From Bacteroidota bacterium (GTDB lineage Bacteria > Bacteroidota > Bacteroidia > Bacteroidales > F082): a stretch of DNA of 64,000 nucleotides. The notes below the pieces were generated by a model. That model searched no databases. It was not told where the DNA came from and worked only from the letters and a program-made list of their open reading frames with translations. This document shows positions 7,247 through 17,012 of this stretch, one piece after another. How positions within the stretch are numbered: position 1 is the first letter of the stretch; each line of letters starts with the position of its first letter. Made by a program: the position numbers and the translations under genes. The DNA lies in contig WOUZ01000010.1 in assembly GCA_009773165.1 (NCBI GenBank), positions 62,001-126,000 of the forward strand, given 5' to 3'.

Positions 7247-9355
7247 ATGCATCTGCACAAATATCCATTTGTACGTCTGTTCATTCCCTTTGCAATTGGA
7301 ATCTGGATTGCTTCAAAATACCAGATTTCAATACCTAATCAACTTTTATTATGGATGTTGCCAGCAATTTTCGCATCGCTTCTTTTCATTTATTTTTTTC
7401 TGAAATCATACCGGCTACGGTGGGTTTTTGGAGGTTTATTAAGTCTTTTATTATTGGTATCAGGCATGCAAAATACCTATCTCCGAAATCCTTCCCGTGA
7501 TAATAATCATCTGCTGAATGATACGACTACCTACCTCACTTATTTTGCACGGGTTACCGAACCTCCACTGGAAAGAGAGAAGTCGAATCGTTTGCAACTA
7601 GAGATAGTTGCTGTAAGTGATGGTATAAGGCTATTACAGCGATCAGGGCACATGATTGGGTATCTGAGTCAACAGGACAGCTTGAATTTACCTGTTTATG
7701 GGCAGCTCATTAAATTTTCCAAGTCGCCGGTTGTTATACCTCCCTCGCTTAATCCCGATCAATTTGATTATCAAACCTATCTTAACCGAAACAATATTTT
7801 TCATCAGGTATTTTTAAAGCCGGAAGAATGGGTAAAAGACGGAATGGGATATGTAAACCCATTATTCAATTTCTCTTATAAATTGAGGGATTATTTATTG
7901 AATGCCTTGAAATCTAATCATTTGGAGGGAGAAACTTTTGGTGTTGCCGCAGCTATTTTGCTTGGATATGATGATCAGCTGCCTGCATACCTTCGGCAGG
8001 GTTATACAGCAGCGGGTGCGATGCATGTGCTTACTGTTTCAGGGCTACATGTTGGAATTGTTTTTCTTTTCTTTCAATTTCTTTTAGGGTTTTTGCGAAA
8101 GGGAAAGCTTGGTAAGGGTTTAAAAACAATGCTTTTGATTCTGCTTATTTGGTTTTATGCTTTATTGACAGGACTATCCCCGTCAGTGTTGAGGGCAGCA
8201 ATAATGTTGACTTTCATACTACTGGCCAAGACCTTCAACAGAAAAGGTTATGTTATTAACTCCATGGCAGCTTCTGCTTTTATATTGTTGGTAATGAACC
8301 CATCAACACTTTTTCATATTGGATTTCAGTTATCTTATATCGCAGTTTTGGGAATCGTATTGTTTCAAAAACCAATCTATAGTTTGTTGTTTGTCAAAAA
8401 CAAACTTCTTAATTATGTATGGGAGGTTACTTCTGTGGCTATAGCTGCTCAATTGGCTACTACACCATTGGTATTACATTACTTTAATCAGTTTCCAACC
8501 TATTTTCTGCTGGGGAATCTAATCCTTGTCCCGCTGTCATTTGTTGTTATTGTTTCCGGTATGGCGTTATTAGTTACTTCATTTATTCCTTTTTTTGCCA
8601 ACTATCTGGGATGGATAACATCTGGGCTTATTTACCTGATGAATTATGTCATTTTATGGATAGAGCAGCTTCCGGCTGCTGTTTTACACAACATCTACAT
8701 ATCAGCATTTGAAACCGGATTCTTTTTTGTTTTATTGTTGTTTATCCTGCAGATATTTAATGAACGCATTCACAATTTCATTCTTCCGGGAATGATTATC
8801 ATTTTAATTTTATTCTCCTCCTTTATCTTTAGGTCAGTGAAACATCAGCAACAGGCAGCATTGGTGATTTACGGCATTAACAAACAGACTGCTATTGATT
8901 TGATTTATGGAAAAGAACATGTACTTATCGGTGATTCTGCAATGTCAGTTGATACCTTTAATATTGGGTTCAATTTGCAGAAACATTGGGTAAAACGAGG
9001 ACTAACTGGGAAGCCTGAATGGATTGACAATCAGGAGTCGTATAGAAATTATTATGTTCATAAATCCGGTCCTGTTATCCGCTTTCTTGACAAAACCATT
9101 GTTATTTGGAGTAAGGAAGTTCATCAAAATTATGATTGTCAGGATGGGAAGCTTAAAGCAGATATTTTACTGGTCACAGGAAATACCAAAGAAATACTTC
9201 AAAAACTGAAGCCCTGTGTACAACCATCATTGATTGTTCTTGACCTCTCTGTCCCTCTTTTTCAGGCAACTAAATGGAAAGAACGTGCAAAGGAAATGGA
9301 AATTCAACTTCATGATATTAGGGAGAAGGGAGCTTATATTTGGTCAAATCAATAA
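7247..9355 (+). CDS. comEC: ComEC/Rec2-family DNA uptake channel protein
   Basis: 702 aa polytopic membrane protein. The N-terminal OB-like domain contains NPDQFDYQTYLN (169-180), the competence core has HVLTVSGLHVG (260-270) followed by many hydrophobic helices, and GLSPSVLRAAIM is the second family signature. ComEC carries one strand of incoming DNA across the inner membrane. The C-terminal 160 residues keep only a degenerate version of the metallo-beta-lactamase-like domain: no HxHxDH metal motif is present, so nuclease activity is unlikely from this chain. The gene stands alone between two terminators. Confidence 0.85.
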   Translation: MHLHKYPFVRLFIPFAIGIWIASKYQISIPNQLLLWMLPAIFASLLFIYFFLKSYRLRWVFGGLLSLLLLVSGMQNTYLRNPSRDNNHLLNDTTTYLTYFARVTEPPLEREKSNRLQLEIVAVSDGIRLLQRSGHMIGYLSQQDSLNLPVYGQLIKFSKSPVVIPPSLNPDQFDYQTYLNRNNIFHQVFLKPEEWVKDGMGYVNPLFNFSYKLRDYLLNALKSNHLEGETFGVAAAILLGYDDQLPAYLRQGYTAAGAMHVLTVSGLHVGIVFLFFQFLLGFLRKGKLGKGLKTMLLILLIWFYALLTGLSPSVLRAAIMLTFILLAKTFNRKGYVINSMAASAFILLVMNPSTLFHIGFQLSYIAVLGIVLFQKPIYSLLFVKNKLLNYVWEVTSVAIAAQLATTPLVLHYFNQFPTYFLLGNLILVPLSFVVIVSGMALLVTSFIPFFANYLGWITSGLIYLMNYVILWIEQLPAAVLHNIYISAFETGFFFVLLLFILQIFNERIHNFILPGMIIILILFSSFIFRSVKHQQQAALVIYGINKQTAIDLIYGKEHVLIGDSAMSVDTFNIGFNLQKHWVKRGLTGKPEWIDNQESYRNYYVHKSGPVIRFLDKTIVIWSKEVHQNYDCQDGKLKADILLVTGNTKEILQKLKPCVQPSLIVLDLSVPLFQATKWKERAKEMEIQLHDIREKGAYIWSNQ

Positions 9356-9370
9356 GATCATAACATAAAA

Positions 9371-9396
9371 AAAACTGCCCGGAGGCAGCTTTTTAG
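9371..9396. terminator. Bidirectional terminator between comEC and the T9SS gene
   Basis: Stem CTGCC/GGCAG with loop CGGA, flanked by A-run and T-run, placed between two convergent genes so that it can serve both. Confidence 0.7.
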
Positions 9397-9429
9397 AAAT
9401 GAACTCATTGTGCGTTTGGTTCAAAAATA

Positions 9430-11697
9430 TTATTCAACTATAAGTTTTCGTGTCACACTTTCTTTTCCGTCATTCAAACGAATGAGATAGATGCCTTTGC
9501 CCAGGTCACGTAAATCAAACCACTCAGAATAGCCTGAGTTGACGTTTGATAGTGTTGTGGCAAACACTTTTTTGCCGATCAGGGTATAAACTTCAACATT
9601 CATTTGAAGAGTGGCTTTGGCAATGGTAATAGCAACTAACCCATTTCCCGGATTTGGATGAACAGAGAAACTCTGAGTATTTTGAGAGTTAATACTCGTT
9701 TCAGCCGTTGTCACATAAGTTCTTGAATTACTCCAACTTGTTGAATCAAGACCTTGAATTCCTTTTACTCTCCAGAAATAAGACTGATTAGGTATAAGTA
9801 GTGCAGTTGTTTGATAGAAGTTAGAACTTGCTAAATACTCAACAGCATCAGAAAAAGTGCCAGAGGTAGCTACTTGTAGTAAATACTTCTCCGTACCACG
9901 GATATGCTGCCATTCATATTTTGGAAGACGGGCGACATCTGTTGCATTATCTGCTGGTGAAGTCAAGGTTACTGTGTTGCTTGTGGTAAATTTAAACACC
10001 TCAGACCATGCAGAAACTCCGCCGGCATGACGTGTGTTGACGCGCCAGTAATAATCCTGACCATAAGAAAGTCCTGAAAAACGATAGGTATTAGCACCTG
10101 TCTCAAAGGTAAAAGGATCATTAAAATCCTGGTTTGTAGAGAGTTGAATAGTATACCTTACAACACCTGTAAGTGCATCCCATTGAGCCAGTGTATCCAA
10201 TGCAATGTTGGTCGCGTTGTTAGCAGGTTTGCTTAAAGAAGGGCTGGCAACAACTGTGAAAGATCGTGCTGATGACCAGTTTGATGTATCGGAAGCATGA
10301 CGTGCGCGCATTCTGAAGTAGTGATTACGCCCAAACAAAAGATTAGCAAATTGAAACTCAGTTGCAGGGGCAGCGAGTGAAAAGTTTTTCAGATATGCAC
10401 TATTAAATCCTTCACCCTGAAAAGCAACAACAACACCCGTGTTTCCAACGAAATAACCAGATGATTCGCTTGAAAAGTTAATTCCAAACAAATTCTGCGT
10501 AGTACCGCTGGCAATTGATCCCCAAATGCTTCCATTAAAAAAGACAAGAGTTCCCTGTCCTCCAACGGCATAACCTGTGGTTTCATTGATAAAACAAATG
10601 TCATTTAGGTCGCGGGTGCTACCGCTTGCTTGCTCAGTCCAGGTGGCTCCGTCATAATAGTAAACCCTGCCTGCTTTTGCAGAGGTGTAAATTTTATCTG
10701 GTGCAAGAGCCCAGATGCCAAGCATATCTCTGTTAAAGATGATGCTGGTACTCCAGCTACTTCCATTGAAGAATGAAAGATTTCCTGATTTACCTGTTAC
10801 CCAGATGTGATTTTCGTCTAAACCATGAATTGCATAAATATCAACGGTAATACCGGTAGATATTGAACTCCAATCAGTTCCGTTAAATTTTAAGGCAGCT
10901 CCGGCATTCCCGATAGCATATCCATTTGAGGGGCTTGTAAAAAAGACGCCATTCAATTGTGCAGTTGAACCAGAGGTTTGTGCCGACCATTCGGTACCAT
11001 TATAATACAAAATAGTTCCGGCAGCTCCAACAGCCCATCCATTTGAGTTATCTACAAAAAACACATCCAGTAAATTGGAAGTAACCCCTGAGGTTACACT
11101 TTCCCAGCCACTACTTGTGCGTTTTAAAATTGTACCCCCATTACCAACAGCCCATGCGATGGTTTCATCTACTTCGAACACATCATTTAGTTGTGAAGTT
11201 GATCCTGAGGCTTCGGCTGCCCATGAATAAGCAGTGTCAATTTGAAGATCATAATATGTTACTCCGGTCAAAGCAGTCCATTTTACCAACGGATCGGGGT
11301 TCTGAGTGGATTGATTTGCAGGTGAAGTGATCGCAGGAGAAGGAATGACCCTAAAGCTGAAAGGGGCTGACCAGTCAGATGTAAGCGTGCCATCTGTAGC
11401 TTTAACTCTCCAGAAATAGATTTCATCAAACCTTAGTTCATTCATTTTAACAGCTGTTAAAATGGTCGGCTCGAAGGTTGTTGCGTCAGAAAAATCAACA
11501 TTTTGAGCCAATTGTAACGTGTACAAAATTGTTTGACCTTGCCCGGTTACGGCATCCCAGTCGAGAGTAGCATCTGGGGCTTGTCCGGAAGCATTATCTA
11601 CCGGAGCACGTAGTGCAGGTGTATATATCTTTGTCTGCGCCGTTGCAAATAAGCTGACCAGTAAAATGGATGCCAATGTCAGGTAAATATTTTTCAT
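9430..11697 (-). CDS. Secreted T9SS protein: FN3-like repeats with an inserted seven-repeat beta-propeller
   Basis: 755 aa. A signal peptide ends near ATAQ21. Fibronectin-like repeats (YxLQLAxxxDF ... YFWRVKA) start at about residue 30. Seven repeats of about 39 residues (SGxTxxLxxVFF...GWAVGxxGTIL..NG..W) at 159-430 have the look of a Ycf48/BNR-type beta-propeller and interrupt the second FN3-like domain, which resumes at FNSAYLKNF (431). Two more FN3-like repeats follow. The C-terminus (SFSVHPNPGNG ... GKGIYLIRL ... KLIVE) is a type A T9SS sorting domain, so the protein is exported to the surface. It is 27 bases after the neighbouring T9SS gene and likely co-transcribed. Role unknown; adhesion or glycan binding would be a guess. 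Confidence 0.85.
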   Translation of the reverse strand: MKNIYLTLASILLVSLFATAQTKIYTPALRAPVDNASGQAPDATLDWDAVTGQGQTILYTLQLAQNVDFSDATTFEPTILTAVKMNELRFDEIYFWRVKATDGTLTSDWSAPFSFRVIPSPAITSPANQSTQNPDPLVKWTALTGVTYYDLQIDTAYSWAAEASGSTSQLNDVFEVDETIAWAVGNGGTILKRTSSGWESVTSGVTSNLLDVFFVDNSNGWAVGAAGTILYYNGTEWSAQTSGSTAQLNGVFFTSPSNGYAIGNAGAALKFNGTDWSSISTGITVDIYAIHGLDENHIWVTGKSGNLSFFNGSSWSTSIIFNRDMLGIWALAPDKIYTSAKAGRVYYYDGATWTEQASGSTRDLNDICFINETTGYAVGGQGTLVFFNGSIWGSIASGTTQNLFGINFSSESSGYFVGNTGVVVAFQGEGFNSAYLKNFSLAAPATEFQFANLLFGRNHYFRMRARHASDTSNWSSARSFTVVASPSLSKPANNATNIALDTLAQWDALTGVVRYTIQLSTNQDFNDPFTFETGANTYRFSGLSYGQDYYWRVNTRHAGGVSAWSEVFKFTTSNTVTLTSPADNATDVARLPKYEWQHIRGTEKYLLQVATSGTFSDAVEYLASSNFYQTTALLIPNQSYFWRVKGIQGLDSTSWSNSRTYVTTAETSINSQNTQSFSVHPNPGNGLVAITIAKATLQMNVEVYTLIGKKVFATTLSNVNSGYSEWFDLRDLGKGIYLIRLNDGKESVTRKLIVE
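10408..11223 (-). repeat. Seven tandem coding repeats (propeller insert)
   Basis: About 117 bases per unit, seven units, encoding residues 159-430 of the T9SS protein at 9430-11697. Units share SG-T-L at the start, a G-AVG-GT core and a W at the unit boundary; they have diverged in DNA sequence. Confidence 0.75.
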
Positions 11698-11724
11698 TGT
11701 ATGCTGGTTTTAATAAATTCTAAA

Positions 11725-14619
11725 TTAATAAACGAGGAATTTCACAGCTTTTGAAACTTCCGGTGTGCTGATTCTAATAACATATGTTCCTGCAATAAGA
11801 TCATTTAGGTTGATCTTTTGCTGATGTTTACCGCTATTAAGAACTCCTAAACTTTCTTTGGAAACAGTCCTGCCCTGGAAGTCAAATATTTCGATTTCAA
11901 CATTGCCTTTTGTAGCAAGTTCAAATTCAACGATAGAGGATTCGTTTACAGGATTTGGGTATACTGTAGCTTTGAAATTATTTGCGTTGTATTCAAACGG
12001 TTCGTCAATACCTACTGGCTTGCGGTAATCGTTGCAACGGAATAATCCTCTTCCGAAAGTTGCACCATAAATAATTCCAAGATTATTGGTTCCCGGGAAT
12101 GTTTTTACAGTAACCTCTGGACCATTTATAAGTTGCAATGTGTCAGATGATTTGTTAATCAATTGTTGTTTCAAATCAAAAACCGGAAGATTGGTCATGT
12201 TTTGATCTGCAGTCCAAACTGGTGATGAAGCAAAAACATTGCTTGTTTGATAAACACCAAATTCAGTACCGACAATTGCTACGCCCGTGTTACTCATTTC
12301 GAGAACGCTCGAATAAACAGGCATTTTAGGAAGATTTCCTTGTTTGCTGGTGAAGGTGGGATTAGCATCGAGGGCGTTTGTCGTTCCGAAAATATAATCG
12401 TTATTGCCATAGTTTGCTAAGGTAATAATTACATTGTTAGCGTTTGCAGGATCAACAGAAACTGAAGTAATGGCTTGGCTGATTGGCGTTGTTGTACCAG
12501 GTAGGAAAATTTCCATTGGTCTGGTTGCAATTACACAACCTGGACTGCTTACATGAGCTCTTTCGTAATTATAAGCAATAGCAATATTTGAAATCCGGTA
12601 TAATTTACCATCACGTGTACCAACGAAAGCATGATTGGCGTCTTTCGACAAGCCAATGGATTGAGGAATACCAGAAAATCCGACAGTTGTATTACTGATT
12701 TCATACCATTCCGGGAGCTTACCAAAATCAAGGAATTCACGGGTCATCCAGATTTTATTTGCAGCTGCAATGAAGAGTTTTGTAGTAACAATATCTTTAA
12801 CTCGTAACGTATCACCAAAACTCAAATTAACATTTGCAGGTAGTTTATAATAAAATGGCTGATCGAAATTTTTGCTTTTAACTTTAAGTACTTCACCACC
12901 CTGATATGCTCTTTTAGCTTTGAATGTTACTGAATCACCACTTAGTTGGTCATCATAACTTTCCCATAATGCAATAGGCGTTAGAAAAGCCTGTGGGTTA
13001 ACACTTGTTACAGGTTTAAATTGGTTAGAGAATGTGAATGCCATATCCTCGGAGCGTTGCATCTCACCAAGATATGAGGTAACAACAATTGCATCAGGAT
13101 TGATAGTTGATATCACTGAGGGGCCGCCGGGGCCATTTTGAGCATACAAAGTTTCTCCTTGACGGGTTGTATTTCCATCACCCGAGATATAAATAACACC
13201 TTGATCCTGAGATCCTCCCATCAATCGGTTTTCGATACCAGATGGTCCAACAGCGTAGAATTGACTTGTAATGTAATTTCTGTTATTAATTGAAAAGATA
13301 AAATCATCACCATTAACTGTACCTTCCTGAACTCCACCATCAGTAGCAACAAAAAATTTTGTGGAAGATCCGGGTTTAAAAACAACACGCTCTTGTCCAA
13401 AATGAAGGTAGTTTTCAAGAAAACCTGCACCGCCGGCAATAGACTCAAGATCCCATGCAAACAAGCCGCCTTCAACAACTTTTTTACCTTGCCATAGATT
13501 AATACCTCCTACGAAGATACGATCCGGATTGTCAGGGAATACAGTGATATGATTGTTGTAGTTGCCTCTTCCCTGGTAAAGATTAACAGTGTTGGTGGCT
13601 GGTAAAATAACACTCCAGCTATCTCCTTTATCTCCTGATCTGTAAATCCCAAGATGAACTCCATTAGATGCGACAAGGGAAGCATAAACAACACTTGGGT
13701 TTGAAGGTGCAAATGCAAGTTCTGCACGGGTTACACCCTCAAAAGGAAGCGTATTTTCTTCTGCTGTTGATTTTAGAACAAATGATTCTGGTCCGTTACT
13801 TGAAATGTAAACTTTATTGTCAACAGCAATAGCTAAAGTTCCATCGGAAGCAACCTGCACATCTGATGCGTTTTGCGACAGCACATTACCTTCACTGTCT
13901 TTTGCAGTTTGCCATGTATTTCCGCCGTCTAAAGAGTAATTTAAACCTGCATTAGTTGCAGCAAAAAGGTGTCCTTGAGCATTGATAGCCAGCTCGTTTA
14001 CGAATGCCCATGCAGCTGTATTGTTGTTTGCTTGTGGGACGGTGGCAGCTAATTGAGTAAAGGATTGTCCATCGGTTGATTTCCAGATTCCATTACCAAT
14101 AAAGCCGGTTGAATAGCCCATGTCGTTAAGTACACTCAATAATTGAGAATTGAAACCATCACCAGTTCCAATATAAATATCACCTGCAGCATTCTGAACC
14201 ATGGCGCTAACCATAAGGTTGTTATTTCCAACAACTTGCCATGTAATACCTCCATTTGTTGACTTCCAAATTCCGCCACCAGTTGCACCGGCATACAATG
14301 TCATGCCACTTGCGTCTTTTGAATCGTAAATAAGTCCCTTGGTCTTCCCGCCATAGTTGTCAGGTCCTAAAGAAGTCCAGTTGAGAGCATTTGGATTGCG
14401 CGTTGCTAACAAAGCCTGTGACTCAAAGCTAGCTTGAATCACATCAATCGGATTGATTTTTCCTGTAGTTTGATGACTACGAAGCGCATGAAGATAAGCT
14501 TCTGCAGCTGCTTTTTGCTGTGCTGCCGAACCGGAATGCTCGTTATTGCTACTCGCCTGCGCGACATGCAAAATGTTGATTATTAAAAGAATACTAACGA
14601 GTAAAAATCCTTTTTTCAT
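11725..14619 (-). CDS. Secreted T9SS protein with BNR/sialidase-type repeats
   Basis: 964 aa from the ATG at 14619, chosen because it begins a standard signal peptide (MKKGFLLVSILLIINILHVA); the frame extends further but without signal character. The body holds many Asp-box-like turns such as KSTNGGITWQ, SLDGGNTWQT and SGDKGDSWS, typical of VPS10/sialidase-like beta-propellers. The C-terminus (VYPNPVNESSIVEFEL ... GTYVIRI ... VKFLVY) is a T9SS type A sorting domain. It should be exposed on or released from the cell surface. BNR repeats do not prove sialidase activity and I see no catalytic set, so it may be structural or binding. First gene of a two-gene T9SS transcript. Confidence 0.82.
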   Translation of the reverse strand: MKKGFLLVSILLIINILHVAQASSNNEHSGSAAQQKAAAEAYLHALRSHQTTGKINPIDVIQASFESQALLATRNPNALNWTSLGPDNYGGKTKGLIYDSKDASGMTLYAGATGGGIWKSTNGGITWQVVGNNNLMVSAMVQNAAGDIYIGTGDGFNSQLLSVLNDMGYSTGFIGNGIWKSTDGQSFTQLAATVPQANNNTAAWAFVNELAINAQGHLFAATNAGLNYSLDGGNTWQTAKDSEGNVLSQNASDVQVASDGTLAIAVDNKVYISSNGPESFVLKSTAEENTLPFEGVTRAELAFAPSNPSVVYASLVASNGVHLGIYRSGDKGDSWSVILPATNTVNLYQGRGNYNNHITVFPDNPDRIFVGGINLWQGKKVVEGGLFAWDLESIAGGAGFLENYLHFGQERVVFKPGSSTKFFVATDGGVQEGTVNGDDFIFSINNRNYITSQFYAVGPSGIENRLMGGSQDQGVIYISGDGNTTRQGETLYAQNGPGGPSVISTINPDAIVVTSYLGEMQRSEDMAFTFSNQFKPVTSVNPQAFLTPIALWESYDDQLSGDSVTFKAKRAYQGGEVLKVKSKNFDQPFYYKLPANVNLSFGDTLRVKDIVTTKLFIAAANKIWMTREFLDFGKLPEWYEISNTTVGFSGIPQSIGLSKDANHAFVGTRDGKLYRISNIAIAYNYERAHVSSPGCVIATRPMEIFLPGTTTPISQAITSVSVDPANANNVIITLANYGNNDYIFGTTNALDANPTFTSKQGNLPKMPVYSSVLEMSNTGVAIVGTEFGVYQTSNVFASSPVWTADQNMTNLPVFDLKQQLINKSSDTLQLINGPEVTVKTFPGTNNLGIIYGATFGRGLFRCNDYRKPVGIDEPFEYNANNFKATVYPNPVNESSIVEFELATKGNVEIEIFDFQGRTVSKESLGVLNSGKHQQKINLNDLIAGTYVIRISTPEVSKAVKFLVY

Positions 14620-14944
14620 ATCATGTAATTTAGATGGTATATGGATCTGTTCAAATCTGAAATAGTGGCACAAGTTACGCTAATTATTTTGACCTGCAAT
14701 AGCCAATTACAGTTTTTATTTAACAATCATTAACAACTTAAAACCGTTATCCGGCCTGCAAATGTAATACAAGATTCCGGTTCAGTGAACTAAAAGATTG
14801 GTTTTTGAGAGATTCGTCTGTGAACTTCTTAATACGGCCCCCGCTACTGACCCATTTTTAGGGAAAATATAGATCAATAAGGTTAAGAAAGGGGACTTAT
14901 TTTGAAAATGAAAACGTCTTTTTATGAAAAACAGATAAGGTGAA
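14620..14944. other. Intergenic region upstream of the T9SS gene pair
   Basis: About 325 bases without a supportable gene. It holds two candidate promoters facing the minus strand (14759-14766, and a weaker one with -7 TAACTTGT at 14670-14677 and -33 ATTG at 14697-14700, spacer 19). I see no clear terminator for the operon that ends at 14945. Confidence 0.6.
14759..14766 (-). promoter_or_regulatory. Bacteroidota -7 box for the T9SS gene pair
   Basis: TACATTTG followed by C on the minus strand, 140 bases before the ATG at 14619. It matches the consensus better than the closer candidate at 14670-14677; either or both may act. Confidence 0.4.
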
Positions 14945-16234
14945 CTACTTTGTGACAGGTAATTGTAAGGGAGTGTCTTCAATAAGGAATTGAAGTGTTT
15001 TACTGCTGTCGGGCAAAAATGCAAACCGGTAGTTGTCAGGTTTTGAAACAGATTGAAAGATTGCCTGATCATTTTTACAAATAGCCCAGTCAATAGCCCG
15101 CCATTTTTTATCGTTGAATACCGTTAAATATACAAGTGAATCGTAGCATTCTCCATTAAAAGTGATGTTTTCAACTCCTAAGTACATTGATGTAACATCT
15201 TCATAATGATAATGTCCAAGAAATGGCGGTGTTGTTTTTTCGATATTTTTTTGAGCAAATAGTCCTGTTTTCATCTCTAAAATAGTCCTGCGGTATATTT
15301 TTGGAATTCGTTTTGTTTGCTCTAAAAGCAATTCGTGACCTTTATGAGGAAGCACTTCATATTTATGCTCTGTATTCAAAAAGGAGACAAAATAATAGGA
15401 ATAGGTGCTGTCGGCAAAATACGGGATGTAATTAAGGTATGAAGGTATTCCAAGGCTGCGTAGCGCATTAACCTTTAAATAGCTTAAATCCTGATAGTTG
15501 CCTGCCTTTGCTGCAAACATTGAACGAATAGGCTGAACTTCACTTTTTTTAATGTAGCGGATGTCGAACCGAAAGTTATCATTGATATAATTGTTGACCC
15601 AATGGGCCACTTCTCGTGGGTCGTGTTTTATTTTTTCAGGAAGGAGGGGCAAAAACCAGTCTTTTAAAAACGGTCTCCATTGTTCAATATGTTCGTTTCC
15701 AATACGATATGGCAATACACCAATAAGGAAATCATCAAACGAATAGTTTTGTGACCATGGGTAAGATCGGGATTCTATGGCAAGGTTTATTGTCTCGATT
15801 AGTGTTTCGGCTTCGATAGTGTCTCTGTCTAAAGTGAATTTTTCGGCTTCAAACGATACTCCTCCCAATTGATCTTCTAAATTTTGCCAATAAGAAATAA
15901 ACTCATCTTCAGTGCTGATTGTTTGCGGGTTGTATGAAATCTCATTTCCGAGGGAATCCTTCAGGGAGAAGTCGATGCTGTATTGCCTCGGCATATTTGA
16001 AATGAGAAAATAGGCAGCCTTTAGTTTAAGGCTGTCTTCAGGGCGAAGGTAATTTCCAATTGTTTTTGTGAGTTCGATGCGATTGAAACCAGTTTGTTGT
16101 ATTACTTCCACAACTTCTTGCGGAATGCCTGGCTTATCCGATTTAAGGCACGAATGAAAAATGATTATTGAACCTGCTGAAAACAGCAAGAGTAAAAGGG
16201 TTTTATAGTGCCGTCGGTATCGAAACATGATCAA
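14945..16234 (-). CDS. Transglutaminase-like lipoprotein ending the Bat operon
   Basis: 429 aa. The N-terminus has a lipobox, IIFHSC with C29, so it is probably a lipoprotein. The segment from 206 to 270 (PREVAHWVNNYI ... ALRSLGIPSYL) resembles the transglutaminase/papain-like core, where the nucleophile Cys normally follows a Gly-Asn/Asp in the position occupied here by GNY247. A Tyr there suggests a catalytically dead fold used for binding. Its ATG overlaps the batE stop (ATGA), making it the last gene of the Bat operon. The fold assignment is moderate and the loss of Cys depends on that alignment. Confidence 0.6.
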   Translation of the reverse strand: MIMFRYRRHYKTLLLLLFSAGSIIIFHSCLKSDKPGIPQEVVEVIQQTGFNRIELTKTIGNYLRPEDSLKLKAAYFLISNMPRQYSIDFSLKDSLGNEISYNPQTISTEDEFISYWQNLEDQLGGVSFEAEKFTLDRDTIEAETLIETINLAIESRSYPWSQNYSFDDFLIGVLPYRIGNEHIEQWRPFLKDWFLPLLPEKIKHDPREVAHWVNNYINDNFRFDIRYIKKSEVQPIRSMFAAKAGNYQDLSYLKVNALRSLGIPSYLNYIPYFADSTYSYYFVSFLNTEHKYEVLPHKGHELLLEQTKRIPKIYRRTILEMKTGLFAQKNIEKTTPPFLGHYHYEDVTSMYLGVENITFNGECYDSLVYLTVFNDKKWRAIDWAICKNDQAIFQSVSKPDNYRFAFLPDSSKTLQFLIEDTPLQLPVTK

Positions 16235-17001
16235 ATGCCTTTAAGGACATTTTCAGGAAGCCAGCCAACGCTGCCATTTGCGATTCTGATTTTTGTCCAG
16301 CCATTGGTTTTGTCGAGCAGCGCAACTTTTGTTCCTTCATGAAGTACAAAAAGATCAACACTTGACTGAGCCGGAGAACTTTTTATAGTAATAGTAGGAG
16401 TGAACACGATAGCTTCATTCGTTTGCTGTGTGTAATAATATTTCTGTGATGCCAATCCAAAACTCATGACGGTCAGAAAAATTAAGACAATTCCGGAAAA
16501 GAATGCGGTTTTACGCACAACTGTATTAAAAGAGGTAAGATAAAGATATATGGCTACTAATGTCATAAGAAAAATAAAAACTGAAATCCAAGCCCAGCTG
16601 TTGGCTGGAAGCATGGTATAAAATGCTGTCCACCATACCCTGAAAAAAAGCTGAGGAATAATTTCGATTTTGTCGACAATCATGCTGTTAGCAATTTGAA
16701 GATTGTTTTTTACGTCTTCATGAGAAGGGTTGATTTTTAATGACTTTTCGTAAAACAAAATTGCTGAAGGAATGTCCTTTAATTTGAAATAAGTATTTCC
16801 AAGATTATAATACAGCGCATCAGAAACATAACCTTTGTCGAGCACGGCATGATACGTTATTAATGCACTGTCATAAACAGCTTCGCTATAGAAAGTGTTG
16901 CCTTTTTCGAGAAGCTGTTTAGGAGTCTGAGCCATTGATAATAAAGAACTGCTCAGTAAAAGAGTGATAAAAATGATTTTGTTAATTTTTTCGATTGTCA
17001 T
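16231..17001 (-). CDS. batE: BatE: TPR and SH3-like domain membrane protein
   Basis: 256 aa. Signal peptide to about SMAQ25, two or three TPR units (LLEKGNTFYSE ... LYYNLGNTYFKLKDIPSAI ... EKSLKINPSHEDV) in 28-105, two hydrophobic segments around 125-185, then a bacterial SH3-like domain in the last 60 residues (SVDLFVLHEGTKVALLD, WTKIRIANGSVGWLP). This is the architecture of BatE from the Bacteroides aerotolerance operon. TPRs probably contact BatA-D; the SH3 domain may bind peptidoglycan or a partner. Starts 12 bases after batD. Confidence 0.85.
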   Translation of the reverse strand: MTIEKINKIIFITLLLSSSLLSMAQTPKQLLEKGNTFYSEAVYDSALITYHAVLDKGYVSDALYYNLGNTYFKLKDIPSAILFYEKSLKINPSHEDVKNNLQIANSMIVDKIEIIPQLFFRVWWTAFYTMLPANSWAWISVFIFLMTLVAIYLYLTSFNTVVRKTAFFSGIVLIFLTVMSFGLASQKYYYTQQTNEAIVFTPTITIKSSPAQSSVDLFVLHEGTKVALLDKTNGWTKIRIANGSVGWLPENVLKGI

Positions 17002-17012
17002 ATCCTATCCTC

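Noticed and set aside
10408..11223. Tandem repeats considered as CRISPR or minisatellite
   Set aside because: Units are in frame, about 117 bases, diverged at DNA level and encode propeller blades.
11725..14619. Calling the BNR-repeat protein a sialidase
   Set aside because: Asp-box repeats alone are shared by many non-enzymatic propellers and I cannot see the arginine triad and Tyr/Glu pair.
14782..15093. 103-codon minus-strand frame at the 3' end of the transglutaminase-like gene
   Set aside because: It overlaps the real gene in another frame, is of unusual composition and has no supporting start signals.
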